DNA from: Candidatus Latescibacterota bacterium
Lineage (GTDB): Bacteria; Latescibacterota; UBA2968; UBA8231
Assembly (NCBI GenBank): GCA_022826515.1
Contig: JAJDUT010000010.1
Coordinates: 1-64,000, forward strand
DNA length: 64,000 nucleotides
Direction: 5' to 3'
In this document: positions 22,832 to 31,897 of the stretch, in pieces
Layout of the letters: each line of letters opens with the position of its first letter
Position numbering within the stretch: position 1 is the stretch's first letter
The notes under the pieces: model-generated
Seen by the model: only the letters and a program-made list of their open reading frames with translations
What the model was told of the DNA's origin: nothing
Database searches by the model: none
Made by a program: the position numbers and the translations under genes

Positions 22832-25504
22832 TCAACGATGTTTTTTCTTTTTTTTGCGAGCGAAAAGTAGAAAGTACAGTTCGGGCGAGAGGGCGTCGCT
22901 TAGGTCCGCCGCTTCGCACTCGCGGCCAATCCGCTCCAGATCTCGCCGCGTCTGCTGGCTAGACTTGAGGACGCTGGCAAATTCCTTCAATGCGGCCAGC
23001 GGGGCACCGCGCAGGCTGTTTTCGTCGATGAAGCCCTCCAGCTCGCTTAGTTCGTCCGCTAGATCGCCATCGCTCAGCTCCGGTGACTCAGCCTCGTCGT
23101 CGAGCAGCATCTCTAAAGTCCCCTCTAACGACCCGCCTTCCCCGCCGAGGAGGTCTGCGGGTAGCGGCAGCCCACCCCCGAACAGGGGCACGGGCCAATC
23201 CAGCACGTCAAAACGGAACTGCTGTAGGGCCTGTCGCAAGGGGCCGTGCGCGTAGTTGGCCAGCCGCACCGCAGCCGCCCGCAGCCGCGTCTGGTCGGCG
23301 GCATCCGCCGCGTCGAGGACTTCGGCAAAGCGCCGCGAATCGTAGTCTTGGCCTTCTTGGTAGCGGATCACCGCCAAGTAGAACAGAAGCAACGGGTCGC
23401 GTTGGGCCTTTGGGCGGCCCCGCAGGCGGCGGTTTATTTCAGCGCGCACCGGAGCGTGCTGGTCGCAGGCCAGCAGGATATCGAAGAAGGCGAGCAAGTG
23501 ATCCCCTTCGAGGCGCTCCATGAGTGCGGTCCACCAGTCGGCGAGGACCGGAGCGGTCTGGAGGCGGTCGTAGAGGATGCGGAAGTCAGCGGGCAAAGGG
23601 GCGATGAGTTCGAGCACTGCGTCAGGGCCGAGTTGCTCCAAGATCGTTGCCTGGCGATCGAGCAACGCCTTCAGAGCATTTCCCATCTCGGGCTTGACGT
23701 TCTTGATATGGCTGTTTTCCGCCAAATCGTGCAGCAGCAGGGCCAAAGTTCGGAGTCGGGCACTCGGCGGCAGGCCCTCTAGGTGGGGAGTGACGATTTC
23801 GGCGGCGTCCCCGCCAGCGGATACCACCGCCAGCAGGAGCCGCTTCACCCGCAAGACGAACGCCAGCCGCGGGCGTTCTAAGTCCTCAGCGCGCTGGAGA
23901 TCTTGGGCCGCTAGCTTAAACCTGCCGCGTTTGCGGCTCTGATCGGCGGACTTGAGGAAGCCGACAGCCTGCATATCCAAGAGACGCTCGTCGTGGGGAG
24001 CGCACTTGCGGCCCTCAGCCAGCGACTTTTCGGCTCGGCGATACGCATTCTTGGCATAGTGGAGGGCCGCCAGCTCTAGGTGGGGGTCTGGATCGTCTGG
24101 GAAGCGGGCCGCCATAGCGCACAAGGTCTTTTCAAACTTGGCTTGGTACTCGGGGTGGCCCCGCAGCAAATCGAGCAGAAAGCGATAGCCTGCGCGGTTG
24201 TCGGGATCGGCCGCGAGGCTAGCCGTCATCAACCGGGCCAAGACCATCCCAGGATCGTCGAGCCGCTCGTCTAGCAGGGCAGCGAGCGACTCGATCATTT
24301 CGTAAGGCAGGAAGTCGGGCTGAAGACCGACCTTGTGGCCGGTCCGGGCCATGGCCTCCAGCACGCGGCCTCGGGCCACGGCCCGATCTGGCGCATGGGG
24401 AAACGCCACGGACAGCAGGTCGAGGTACACAGCCGCCGGACCGGGATCCCACCGGTCGGGAGCTAGCTGCTGGATGAGCAAGCCAATCTGGGCCGTGGCA
24501 CTAGCCACCCGCTCAGTCGGCAGCAGACGCTGCACCAGCCCGGGAATGGCCTCGATGGGTACTTTGTTCCGAGGAACGGCTAGCCCAACCACCTGCAGCA
24601 GGGCCATTTGAGCTTGGAGGGGCTCTTCGGGGTAGAGGGCAACAGCCAAGCCGGGGATAAGTCGCTCGATATCGCGCAGACGCCCTTTGTGGATGGCCTC
24701 GCCCAGTTGGTCGGCCAAGGCCGCGCTGGCCGTCCCTAGGGCTTGCTGCACGGCCGCCGGCCCGGCCACTCCTTCGCCGGTGCAAAGGCGTCGCCATTCG
24801 GCGACCGTGTGCGTCAGGGCAAAGTCGGCCGGCAGCAGGTCGAGAATCCGGCGCAACCCCTCGTCATCGCCGGTGCCGAAACACACCATGGCCTTGCAAA
24901 ACAGACGCCAAGCCGCAAACGGGGAGCGCCGACCGATTCCTCCGAGCAGGCCGACGGCCCGCTCCCAGTCCCCGGCATCCATAGCTTCGAGACTCGATTC
25001 GACCTGCCCGGCGTCGCGCCGCAGGGGATGATCCGCCGCAAAAACTTCGAGGCCCTGCCAGCACCGTTGGATCACGAGGCGGTCTGCCAGCATCCGCTCG
25101 ACTTGGGGAATGGGCGACCGTTGGGCCTGTAAATAGTCCGCATAATCCGCCAAGGCTTCGGCCCCATCTGCGTGGCGGATGTACTGCAGCCAATCTTCTT
25201 CGGCTAGCGGCTGGAAGGCAATGGAGACTCGGTGTTGTGCAGCCGAGGTGCGCATCGCAGCGGCTTCTTTGGCCAAGCCCTTTTCCGCCAACTGACGGGC
25301 GCGTTGCATGCAGGCACAAAACAGCAACAGCGGCAGTTCCTCCAGCGCGGGGTCGCCGTGTTGGGCCTGCCTGAGCAGGTCGAGTGCTCTGCGTCCATCC
25401 CCCTCAGTTAAACTCTGTCGGGCCTGCGCCAACAGATGCTTGGGCGGTACGCGCCGCTGTTTTAACCGTTTCCGCTTTCGCTCTCTGCGGCTGTGCTTGG
25501 GCAT
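22832..25504 (-). CDS. Large TPR-like helical-repeat protein with basic ends
   Basis: The protein has 890 residues and no signal peptide or membrane helix. It starts with a strongly basic segment (RRERKRKRLKQRR) and ends in ARKKKKKHR. In between are many Ala/Leu-rich helical pairs, for example LTEGDGRRALDLLRQAQHGDP and LHYAKNAYRRAEKSLAEG, consistent with TPR or similar repeats. An acidic stretch near the end (EGGSLEGTLEMLLDDEAESP) follows. Its start overlaps the stop of PhyH (f) by one base (TAATG). By position it is likely the client- or scaffold-binding member of the chaperone cluster; nucleic acid binding through the basic ends is possible. Confidence 0.7.
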   Translation of the reverse strand: MPKHSRRERKRKRLKQRRVPPKHLLAQARQSLTEGDGRRALDLLRQAQHGDPALEELPLLLFCACMQRARQLAEKGLAKEAAAMRTSAAQHRVSIAFQPLAEEDWLQYIRHADGAEALADYADYLQAQRSPIPQVERMLADRLVIQRCWQGLEVFAADHPLRRDAGQVESSLEAMDAGDWERAVGLLGGIGRRSPFAAWRLFCKAMVCFGTGDDEGLRRILDLLPADFALTHTVAEWRRLCTGEGVAGPAAVQQALGTASAALADQLGEAIHKGRLRDIERLIPGLAVALYPEEPLQAQMALLQVVGLAVPRNKVPIEAIPGLVQRLLPTERVASATAQIGLLIQQLAPDRWDPGPAAVYLDLLSVAFPHAPDRAVARGRVLEAMARTGHKVGLQPDFLPYEMIESLAALLDERLDDPGMVLARLMTASLAADPDNRAGYRFLLDLLRGHPEYQAKFEKTLCAMAARFPDDPDPHLELAALHYAKNAYRRAEKSLAEGRKCAPHDERLLDMQAVGFLKSADQSRKRGRFKLAAQDLQRAEDLERPRLAFVLRVKRLLLAVVSAGGDAAEIVTPHLEGLPPSARLRTLALLLHDLAENSHIKNVKPEMGNALKALLDRQATILEQLGPDAVLELIAPLPADFRILYDRLQTAPVLADWWTALMERLEGDHLLAFFDILLACDQHAPVRAEINRRLRGRPKAQRDPLLLFYLAVIRYQEGQDYDSRRFAEVLDAADAADQTRLRAAAVRLANYAHGPLRQALQQFRFDVLDWPVPLFGGGLPLPADLLGGEGGSLEGTLEMLLDDEAESPELSDGDLADELSELEGFIDENSLRGAPLAALKEFASVLKSSQQTRRDLERIGRECEAADLSDALSPELYFLLFARKKKKKHR

Positions 25505-26331
25505 TATACTCCGTCTGCCGAGGTTGCAGAATTGTGCGTTCTAACGTTATAAATAGTGAATTGCTCGCACCCGGCAAAGGGCATGTGTTCTCCTTCGACG
25601 TACTGCGGTCGCGGCGCGTACTTATTCCCCACTTCGGGCACCACTTCGCCCCGGCACATAATGCACGGGCTGCGATCCACCGTGACCCTAGTGCTAGTCG
25701 GAATGTAGCGCAGGGTAAGCCCGACCCGCCATTGGTCCGAACTATTGGCGTTGGACCCGTGGATGATATTGGGGTGGTGGATGGAAATATCTCCGGCCTC
25801 CAGTTCCAGATCGACGGCGTCGGCATCGTCGATTTGGTCGGGGTGAATCCCGACACCAAGGACGTACTTATCCCTATCGAGATCGACCATCTCGCTGCGC
25901 TTGAGCAGGCGCTTGGTGTGCGTCCCCGGCAAAACCCGCATACACCCATTGGCCACCGTCGAGTCCGTGCCGGCCACCCACAACGTGGTGACCTCCATCG
26001 GCTCCAAGGGCCAGTATGAGCCGTCCTGATGCCACTGCACGGCTTGGCCGGTGCTGGGTTTTTTGGCGATATAGTGCGCCGCGAACATGGCCACATTAGG
26101 CCCGAGGAATTGCGCCGCAATATCGACCAACCGGTCGTCGGCGACTAGGCGGTGCATAAAGGGATCGTCCACCATCAGTTCGTGGTGCAATTGCTCGGGG
26201 CGCGTTCCCGGATTCTTTTTGACCAGCCAGTGGACGTGCTCCACCGTCTCGGCGGCCAGCTCCGCATCAATGGCCTTGCGGGCAATGCAAAAGCCCTGCT
26301 CGTCGTATGCTTGGCGCAGTGTCGTTTCCAT
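25504..26331 (-). CDS. PhyH-family Fe(II)/2-oxoglutarate dioxygenase (f)
   Basis: The protein has 275 residues. HxD is in QWHQDGSYWP, then CMRVLPGTHTKRLL, and the distal histidine is in NIIHGSNANSSDQWR with the 2-oxoglutarate arginine after it. All ligands are intact. It is coupled to the large repeat protein (TAATG) and lies 15 bases after the cupin, so the cupin, this gene and the chaperone cluster form one run of minus-strand genes. It may be an unrelated metabolic gene trapped in the run. Confidence 0.85.
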   Translation of the reverse strand: METTLRQAYDEQGFCIARKAIDAELAAETVEHVHWLVKKNPGTRPEQLHHELMVDDPFMHRLVADDRLVDIAAQFLGPNVAMFAAHYIAKKPSTGQAVQWHQDGSYWPLEPMEVTTLWVAGTDSTVANGCMRVLPGTHTKRLLKRSEMVDLDRDKYVLGVGIHPDQIDDADAVDLELEAGDISIHHPNIIHGSNANSSDQWRVGLTLRYIPTSTRVTVDRSPCIMCRGEVVPEVGNKYAPRPQYVEGEHMPFAGCEQFTIYNVRTHNSATSADGV

Positions 26332-26346
26332 TCGCTCTCTTGTCTC

Positions 26347-26682
26347 CTAGGCTCGCCACGCTGGGTGGGTGACATGCAGCAAATAGGCCCGTTCCGGCAC
26401 GGTGATGATCGTCTGCGTACCCTTCTCAATATAACCCAAATCACCTGCCCCGTATTCCACCGGCTCCTGATCCTCGGCTTGGATCTCCAAGTGCCCCTCT
26501 AACATGAAAAAGACCTCGTCGTAATCAAAGGTCCACACCAACCGACTGGCCTCTAGATACTCGGTAAAACCGGCCGACAGTTTGTCGCCGACGCCAACAA
26601 TCGGATCGGAAACCTGCACCGTGGCACCAAGCACGTCAAAAGCGGCTAAATCTCTCTGGTCCTTCTCGACTTTATAGATCAT
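26347..26682 (-). CDS. Cupin-domain protein
   Basis: The protein has 111 residues forming one cupin barrel: FDYDEVFFMLEGHLEIQ is motif 1 (with D/E in place of some metal histidines) and GDLGYIEKGTQTIITVPE is motif 2. It is similar in layout to EutQ-like cupins. The incomplete histidine set leaves metal binding uncertain. The ATG is preceded by TAGGAG, where the TAG is the stop of a 15-codon frame (26692-26739). Confidence 0.75.
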   Translation of the reverse strand: MIYKVEKDQRDLAAFDVLGATVQVSDPIVGVGDKLSAGFTEYLEASRLVWTFDYDEVFFMLEGHLEIQAEDQEPVEYGAGDLGYIEKGTQTIITVPERAYLLHVTHPAWRA

Positions 26683-26691
26683 GGCGCACTC

Positions 26692-26739
26692 CTAGTTCTT
26701 TTTATCCAGCTTGAATTTCGCCATATTTCCTTCGCTCAT
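26692..26739 (-). other. 15-codon frame ending in the cupin ribosome site
   Basis: MSEGNMAKFKLDKKN is followed by TAGGAG, so its stop overlaps the Shine-Dalgarno of the cupin. It could be a leader peptide or the tail of a deleted gene; in-frame codons continue upstream with LSHLPGERRA before the ATG, which favours a remnant. Confidence 0.3.
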
Positions 26740-26793
26740 GGCGCGTCGCTCGCCGGGCAGATGTGATAGAGCTAACGTACGAGAATCCCGCAG

Positions 26794-28152
26794 TTGCACC
26801 AACAAGGGCACTCGCCTCTCCAAGTGTCCAGGCCACAGGAGCTAGCCGCTTTGTCCCACCCGTCCATTCCTCCGGCCACAGCCCAAATCCTCAGACTGCC
26901 CCCCCAAGACTTGACCCCTTTCTTCGTCGACCGCTCCTATGCCCAAGCTCTAGAACGCCTCGAAATCCTAGCCGCCTGGATGGCCAAGATAAACACCCAA
27001 AACCACGACGGCGTGACCTTGACCCCGGCCTTGGTGGAACACCTGTCCAGCGGCGATATCCACGCCCGCATTGCCGATTTGGACCAGCGACGCCGGGCAA
27101 CCACTCTGGGGCAATTTGACCCGGACGACCTTTTACAGCGGGAACTGGAGTACCGGCGCTACGCCTCCGAGGCAAAACGCCAGCCGACCTGGCCTCAGGA
27201 CGAAGTCGAACAACGGCGCGCCTTTGACGCTTTGAAAATTCTCCCTCCCCAGCAAGAGGAAGATTGCTGCCTGACCGACCAAGACCTCCTCGAAGTCCAG
27301 CGAGCGGCGTGGGAGGCACGCGGCTTGCTCGATTTCCTGCGCCATTTCCGCGCCCACACCCAAAGGCCCATCGTCGTGGTCGGCAACGAGCGCTACGGCC
27401 GCCTCTTTGTCGTCGACCCCCTAGAGCCGCATTTGGCCGGCGACTTTGCCGTGCGCTACGAGCGCACCCCCTCACACCTCTCTATGCGCCTGACCGTGCC
27501 CCACTATACCGAGCGCTTTCAGCGCAATGGCTTTGCTCCCGAGTTCATGCGCCACTTGAGCGTCCACATGCCCCATGTGGTGCTGGTGGACGTGTGCAGT
27601 CCTCGGGGCACTGAGCGCTATACCAAAGTCCCGCGCGGCATCCGCGATCTGGTCAATTGGTTCATGGTCTTCAACCACCTCCGCGCCCAAGGCGACCGCA
27701 GCCAGTACCAGGATCAGAGCGGCCTACCTCATCACTTGCTGGACGAGTTGGAAAAGTGGTACGAGTTTGTCGTCGTGCGGCGGCGCATTGGCCCGTGGAT
27801 CGAACCCGGTCCGACCTATGCCATCAGCCACTGGGCCCCCGAACTGAAAGAGGAAGTGCTCATGGGCGATCTGGCCGTCCCCCGGCGACCGGCCACCCCC
27901 GGCGACCAGCCCCAGGTCATTTTGGCCAATCCGGCTCTGTATCGCACCGAGGGGACGGACCTGCCCGAGTTCATGCGCCGCACCCAGCCCTATTACTTCA
28001 ACGACCCAGAAAAGCGCATCCGCGCAGAGATTGTCCCCGGTTTTGGCACCCACGGCTTTGAAACCCGCGTGCGGGGCTGTACCACAGACCAGTACGTGGC
28101 CGCAGTGCAGCGCGCGATGGGTCAGGCCCTGCAAAGGTGCGAGTCTCGCTAG
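26794..28152 (+). CDS. Uncharacterised 452-residue protein
   Basis: I do not recognise the family. The protein has no signal peptide or membrane helix. The N-terminal third is helical and charged; the middle has an alternating hydrophobic segment (PIVVVGNERYGRLFVVDP) and HMPHVVLVDVCSPRG; the end has QPYYFNDPEKRIRAEIVPGF and VRGCTTDQYVAAVQRAMGQ. The start is uncertain: TTG 26794 or GTG 26824, neither with a ribosome site; the first ATG is at about codon 63. It overlaps the next gene by 16 bases, so the two are very probably one functional unit. Confidence 0.6.
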   Translation: MHQQGHSPLQVSRPQELAALSHPSIPPATAQILRLPPQDLTPFFVDRSYAQALERLEILAAWMAKINTQNHDGVTLTPALVEHLSSGDIHARIADLDQRRRATTLGQFDPDDLLQRELEYRRYASEAKRQPTWPQDEVEQRRAFDALKILPPQQEEDCCLTDQDLLEVQRAAWEARGLLDFLRHFRAHTQRPIVVVGNERYGRLFVVDPLEPHLAGDFAVRYERTPSHLSMRLTVPHYTERFQRNGFAPEFMRHLSVHMPHVVLVDVCSPRGTERYTKVPRGIRDLVNWFMVFNHLRAQGDRSQYQDQSGLPHHLLDELEKWYEFVVVRRRIGPWIEPGPTYAISHWAPELKEEVLMGDLAVPRRPATPGDQPQVILANPALYRTEGTDLPEFMRRTQPYYFNDPEKRIRAEIVPGFGTHGFETRVRGCTTDQYVAAVQRAMGQALQRCESR

Positions 28153-30362
28153 CCGTGCTCCGCTGCCGACTCACCATTACTTCGCCCCTGCCCAGCAATT
28201 GGGGCCGCATTCCCTTTTCGCCCGTCGTCGACTTTGGCCGTCTCATTGCCCAGGCCGGAGTCCAAGGCGTACTCGACCCCAATTCTATTGTCGTAGTCGA
28301 TCTCACCAGCGGTACACCCGTCGCTTTTGCCCGCAGCGAGGACCTAACCTACGGCGATCGGGGCCGCATTGAGTGGACCATAGACGAGCCCGACCACATT
28401 GAATACGAAATCCGCTTTGCCACGGCCGATTGCCGGCCAGCGCTAGTGCCGCAGTCCTACGTCCCCTTGGTAGGTAACGGCGACCTGCTGCGCTACAACG
28501 CCCCTAGCCCGCGCCCCTTGGTCCTGAGCAATTCCCTGCATCTAATCGACCTGACCGGCGACGGCCGAGCCGACCTAGCGGGCTGCTGGAATTACTACCA
28601 TCGTCCCGGCGCGCCCATAAGCGGCTTGGTCTGCTGTCCGCGCATTGGCACCGGAGAGGACTTGCTCTTTGGCGATATGGCGCGCCTGCGCTATGTCGAG
28701 GATGGCGAATTAAAGCACTTTCCCGGTGTGTACGTGCGGGTCGCCTTTGCCGATATGGACGGCGACGGGCTGGTCGATTTGGCCTTTGCCGACCGCAGTG
28801 GCAGTCAGGTCGCCTTCTTTCGCAACACGGGACAGCGCGACGAGGGCAACCTGCCGCTCTTTGCCCCCTATGGCTCTATTGAGACCCCTTTTGCGACCAT
28901 TGAGCACTTGCTTCTGCAAGATATCACCGGCAACGGCGCGGTCGATTTGGTAGTCAACGGCCACCTCATTGCCAATCTCGCGGCTACCGGCGCTCCCTTC
29001 CAGCCCAGCCCAGCCCAAGACTTGGGCAGTGGCCCGCACATCGCCTTTCTCGACCTAGATGGCGATGGCCGTTTGGAACTGATCGGCCTAGAAGGGAGAG
29101 CTTCCGCCTACCCGCCCCCGAACCAGCCGCACGCGCTCCACCGGCGCTGTCTCACTGGCACCAATCCCATCCAGTACGGCCCACCCCAAGCCCTGTCCAA
29201 CGTACCCGACGCCGCGGACTGCACCCAAATAGCCGCCAGCCAAGCGCCACACCCCGGCCTCCTATTGCAGTGCAACACCTATCAGCATCTAGTCTTTTAC
29301 GAATTGACTGGTCCCAGCCAGCTAGCAAGGCGCGGCCCTCTCCAAGCCCCATCGCCCCCGGTCTCCTGGAGCGATCAGGCTTGGCCCTGCGCGGCGGACT
29401 GGGACAATGACGGCGTTTGGGATCTGGTCATTGGCGGTGGCTACGGCTGGCCGCGCCTGGTGCACAACCGGGGCGACAACCAGCGTCCCGCCTTTGACGA
29501 ACCGCAATTGATCCCCTCCACTGAGGGGCCCATCCGGGTACTGCGCGGCGATTTGCTGGGCGGCGATCACTGGCACAATATGGGCTACCCCTATCCCGTG
29601 CTGGTCGATTGGGACGGCGACGGCCTGCTCGACCTGATGCTGCCCAACGAGACCAACCGCATTATCTGGCATCGCAATATAGGTACTGACAAAGTCCCTT
29701 ATTTTGGGCCGCGCCAATTCATCGAAGTGGAAGGCTTCCCCGACTCGCCCCAGACCCGAGCCGAATCGGGCCTTTTGAGCGCCGACCCCGACTTGCCCAA
29801 TCACCCCTACCCGACCGACCCCCGCTCGCCTTTCTTCTGGCGCACGGGCGCGGCTTTTGCCGACTGGAACGGCGACGGCCTAATGGATTTCATCACCCAC
29901 GGCTATCAGCGCCAGGCCACGCTTTTTGTTCAGTACATGCACGATGATGGCCAGCCACGGGTCAGAGCGGCTGGCCCAGTGCTATTGGAGGACGGACGCC
30001 CCATTGACGATAGCATTGTCGGTCGGCAAAAACACTGGACCGAATCCTTCCGCGCCTGCGACTGGGACGGCGATGGCTTGATCGATCTCATCTACAATCT
30101 CGCCGGCACTGGCGAGATCTACCTCTTGCGCAATGTCGGCTCACCGCAAGAGCCCGTTTTTGCAGCCCCCCGGCAATTCAAGTGCTACGGCACTCCCATT
30201 GCCTGTACGATCCACGGCCCCAGCGCTTGGGCCGGAGATCTCAACGGCGACGGCAAGCCCGATCTCTTGGCCTGCGTCGAGTGGAGTGTGTATCCCTTTT
30301 TCGCCCACGCCGCCCTAGAGATGGACCGCCATCCGCAATATCGGATCGAATTGGTGGCATAG
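28137..30362 (+). CDS. FG-GAP/VCBS repeat protein, apparently cytoplasmic
   Basis: The protein has 741 residues and at least nine calcium-type loops of the form D-x-D/N-G-D-G-x-x-D-L/F: DLTGDGRADL, DMDGDGLVDL, DITGNGAVDL, DLDGDGRLEL, DWDNDGVWDL, DWDGDGLLDL, DWNGDGLMDF, DWDGDGLIDL and DLNGDGKPDL. This predicts a beta-propeller of integrin type. Most such proteins are exported, but no signal peptide is visible from GTG 28137. The N-terminal 130 residues are a separate beta-rich domain. It overlaps the upstream unknown gene by 16 bases. Function unknown; a carbohydrate-binding or surface role would require a non-classical export route. Confidence 0.75.
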   Translation: MRVSLAVLRCRLTITSPLPSNWGRIPFSPVVDFGRLIAQAGVQGVLDPNSIVVVDLTSGTPVAFARSEDLTYGDRGRIEWTIDEPDHIEYEIRFATADCRPALVPQSYVPLVGNGDLLRYNAPSPRPLVLSNSLHLIDLTGDGRADLAGCWNYYHRPGAPISGLVCCPRIGTGEDLLFGDMARLRYVEDGELKHFPGVYVRVAFADMDGDGLVDLAFADRSGSQVAFFRNTGQRDEGNLPLFAPYGSIETPFATIEHLLLQDITGNGAVDLVVNGHLIANLAATGAPFQPSPAQDLGSGPHIAFLDLDGDGRLELIGLEGRASAYPPPNQPHALHRRCLTGTNPIQYGPPQALSNVPDAADCTQIAASQAPHPGLLLQCNTYQHLVFYELTGPSQLARRGPLQAPSPPVSWSDQAWPCAADWDNDGVWDLVIGGGYGWPRLVHNRGDNQRPAFDEPQLIPSTEGPIRVLRGDLLGGDHWHNMGYPYPVLVDWDGDGLLDLMLPNETNRIIWHRNIGTDKVPYFGPRQFIEVEGFPDSPQTRAESGLLSADPDLPNHPYPTDPRSPFFWRTGAAFADWNGDGLMDFITHGYQRQATLFVQYMHDDGQPRVRAAGPVLLEDGRPIDDSIVGRQKHWTESFRACDWDGDGLIDLIYNLAGTGEIYLLRNVGSPQEPVFAAPRQFKCYGTPIACTIHGPSAWAGDLNGDGKPDLLACVEWSVYPFFAHAALEMDRHPQYRIELVA

Positions 30363-30403
30363 GCAGGAGAGCGGTGTCGCTGAAGTAGAGTCGTCACTCT
30401 ATC

Positions 30404-30419
30404 TCCCGTGGAAACGGGA
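30404..30419. repeat. Inverted repeat TCCCGT-N4-ACGGGA
   Basis: Six-bp arms lie in the 214-base gap before the second enolase-superfamily gene. It is similar in sequence and form to the repeat at 4641-4660. The rest of the gap shows no promoter I can defend and no RNA gene. Confidence 0.5.
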
Positions 30420-30576
30420 ATTCTCAGAGTCGAAAGCGAATTGTTCGCCATGGCATTTTTCGATACTTTGAACGCCCTGTGCAGGCTGCTGACGCAACCC
30501 CCCATGCCGGAGCTTCACCGATGAAAGTCCTCGTACGCCAGCGCGACCTCTCCGACGGTCACCAAGGAGATCCAAC

Positions 30577-31824
30577 GTGAAGGTTGCTAGCGTCGAACTC
30601 ACCAACCTCGACGTGCCATTTGAGCAGTATGCTGGTCAGCACCTGCAATACTGGATTGCGCCGTGGCGGATCATTCAGGTGTGCAAGCTGACGCTGGACA
30701 ACGGCGTTGTCGGTTGGGGTGAGACCATCCCGAATGCCACCCATGCCCGGGTACCGGACGACATCGCAGAACGCATCGTTGGCGAAGAGGCAGCGGCTTT
30801 ATTGTGGCGCGACGAGCTCGGTGCCGGCGTGCAGATCGCCCTGTTCGATGCCGTGGCGAAAAACGAAAACGTCCCGATCTGCGACCTGCTGGGGCCGCGG
30901 GTACGCAACGGGTGTCCGATCTCCTGGTGGACCTGCGACATGGGCCCAGAGGATTGGGCTCGACAGTGCGAGATGGCGGTTGCGCAGGGGTATATGTCGG
31001 CCAAGCTCAAGACGAGACCGTGGCAGGACCTGCACGCCTGCCTACAGGCGGTGCTGCGCGTAGTTCCGCCGCAATTTAAACTCGACCTCGATTTCAACGG
31101 CCATCTGGTGAATGCCGCCAATGCAGTCCCGCTGCTAAAATCGCTCGAACAGTACGAGCAACTGGCGATGATCGAGACCCCGATACCGCAGGAGGACATC
31201 GCCGGCAACCTCCAGATTCGGTCGCGGATCAACCGGCCCATCGCCATGCACGTGGACAGGCCTCCGATCATGACAGTGCTGCGCGACGACATCGCGGATG
31301 GCCTGATTATCGGGGGCGGTGCCTCGCAGCTAATGCAACAGCAGGCCGTAGTCGCAGCCGCCAACAAGCCGTTCTGGCTTCAGTTGGTCGGTACCGGCAT
31401 CACCACAACTTGGGCGGCTCACGTAGGGGCAGTCTGTCCCGAGGCCCGGTGGCCGGCCATCACCTGCATGAACATCTACCAGAGTCAGCTACTGAAGAGA
31501 CCGATCGAGGTGCAGGGCGGCTACTACCCGGTTCCCGAAGGGCCCGGTCTGGGTATCGAAATTGATGAGGCGGCAGTGCAGAAGTACGCGGTGTCCTACT
31601 CGACGGTACACGAGGTTCGCCACTTTTATCGCTATGTCCGCTCCGGCGGCCAGAGTGCGCACATCGCCGGCAACAGGAGCGCTTTCCACGGGCGCTACCG
31701 GCAAGCCGGACTGCCCCTTTTCGAGGCCGACTCGACGCTCGAGGTCATCGCCGACGACGGCAGCAGCGAATTCGCCGAGTTCTACCGCGAGATCGAGCGG
31801 CGCGGCGTCCTCTTCGGGAAATAA
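30577..31824 (+). CDS. Mandelate racemase/muconate lactonizing enzyme family protein (paralogue)
   Basis: The protein has 415 residues and aligns with the protein at 392-1657 without gaps for about 300 residues. Key positions are at identical numbers: K143 and K145 (AKLKTRPW), D170/D172 (KLDLDFNG) and E200 (MIETP). D227 is present in AMHVDRPP, where the paralogue has glycine. The start is GTG with CAAGGAG upstream. The different C-terminal 90 residues suggest a different substrate. By family the reaction is a dehydration or racemisation of a carboxylate sugar. Confidence 0.85.
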   Translation: MKVASVELTNLDVPFEQYAGQHLQYWIAPWRIIQVCKLTLDNGVVGWGETIPNATHARVPDDIAERIVGEEAAALLWRDELGAGVQIALFDAVAKNENVPICDLLGPRVRNGCPISWWTCDMGPEDWARQCEMAVAQGYMSAKLKTRPWQDLHACLQAVLRVVPPQFKLDLDFNGHLVNAANAVPLLKSLEQYEQLAMIETPIPQEDIAGNLQIRSRINRPIAMHVDRPPIMTVLRDDIADGLIIGGGASQLMQQQAVVAAANKPFWLQLVGTGITTTWAAHVGAVCPEARWPAITCMNIYQSQLLKRPIEVQGGYYPVPEGPGLGIEIDEAAVQKYAVSYSTVHEVRHFYRYVRSGGQSAHIAGNRSAFHGRYRQAGLPLFEADSTLEVIADDGSSEFAEFYREIERRGVLFGK

Positions 31825-31897
31825 GCGCCAGCGGCGTCCGAGTTGTGAACATCCTCAAAGGAGAATAGGTGAGACTCACCAACACCTGACCAATACC

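Noticed and set aside
30521..30580. 19-codon frame (MKVLVRQRDLSDGHQGDPT) overlapping the GTG of the second enolase-superfamily gene
   Set aside because: No ribosome site and no recognisable protein; the GTGA overlap alone is weak evidence because the upstream frame is closed.
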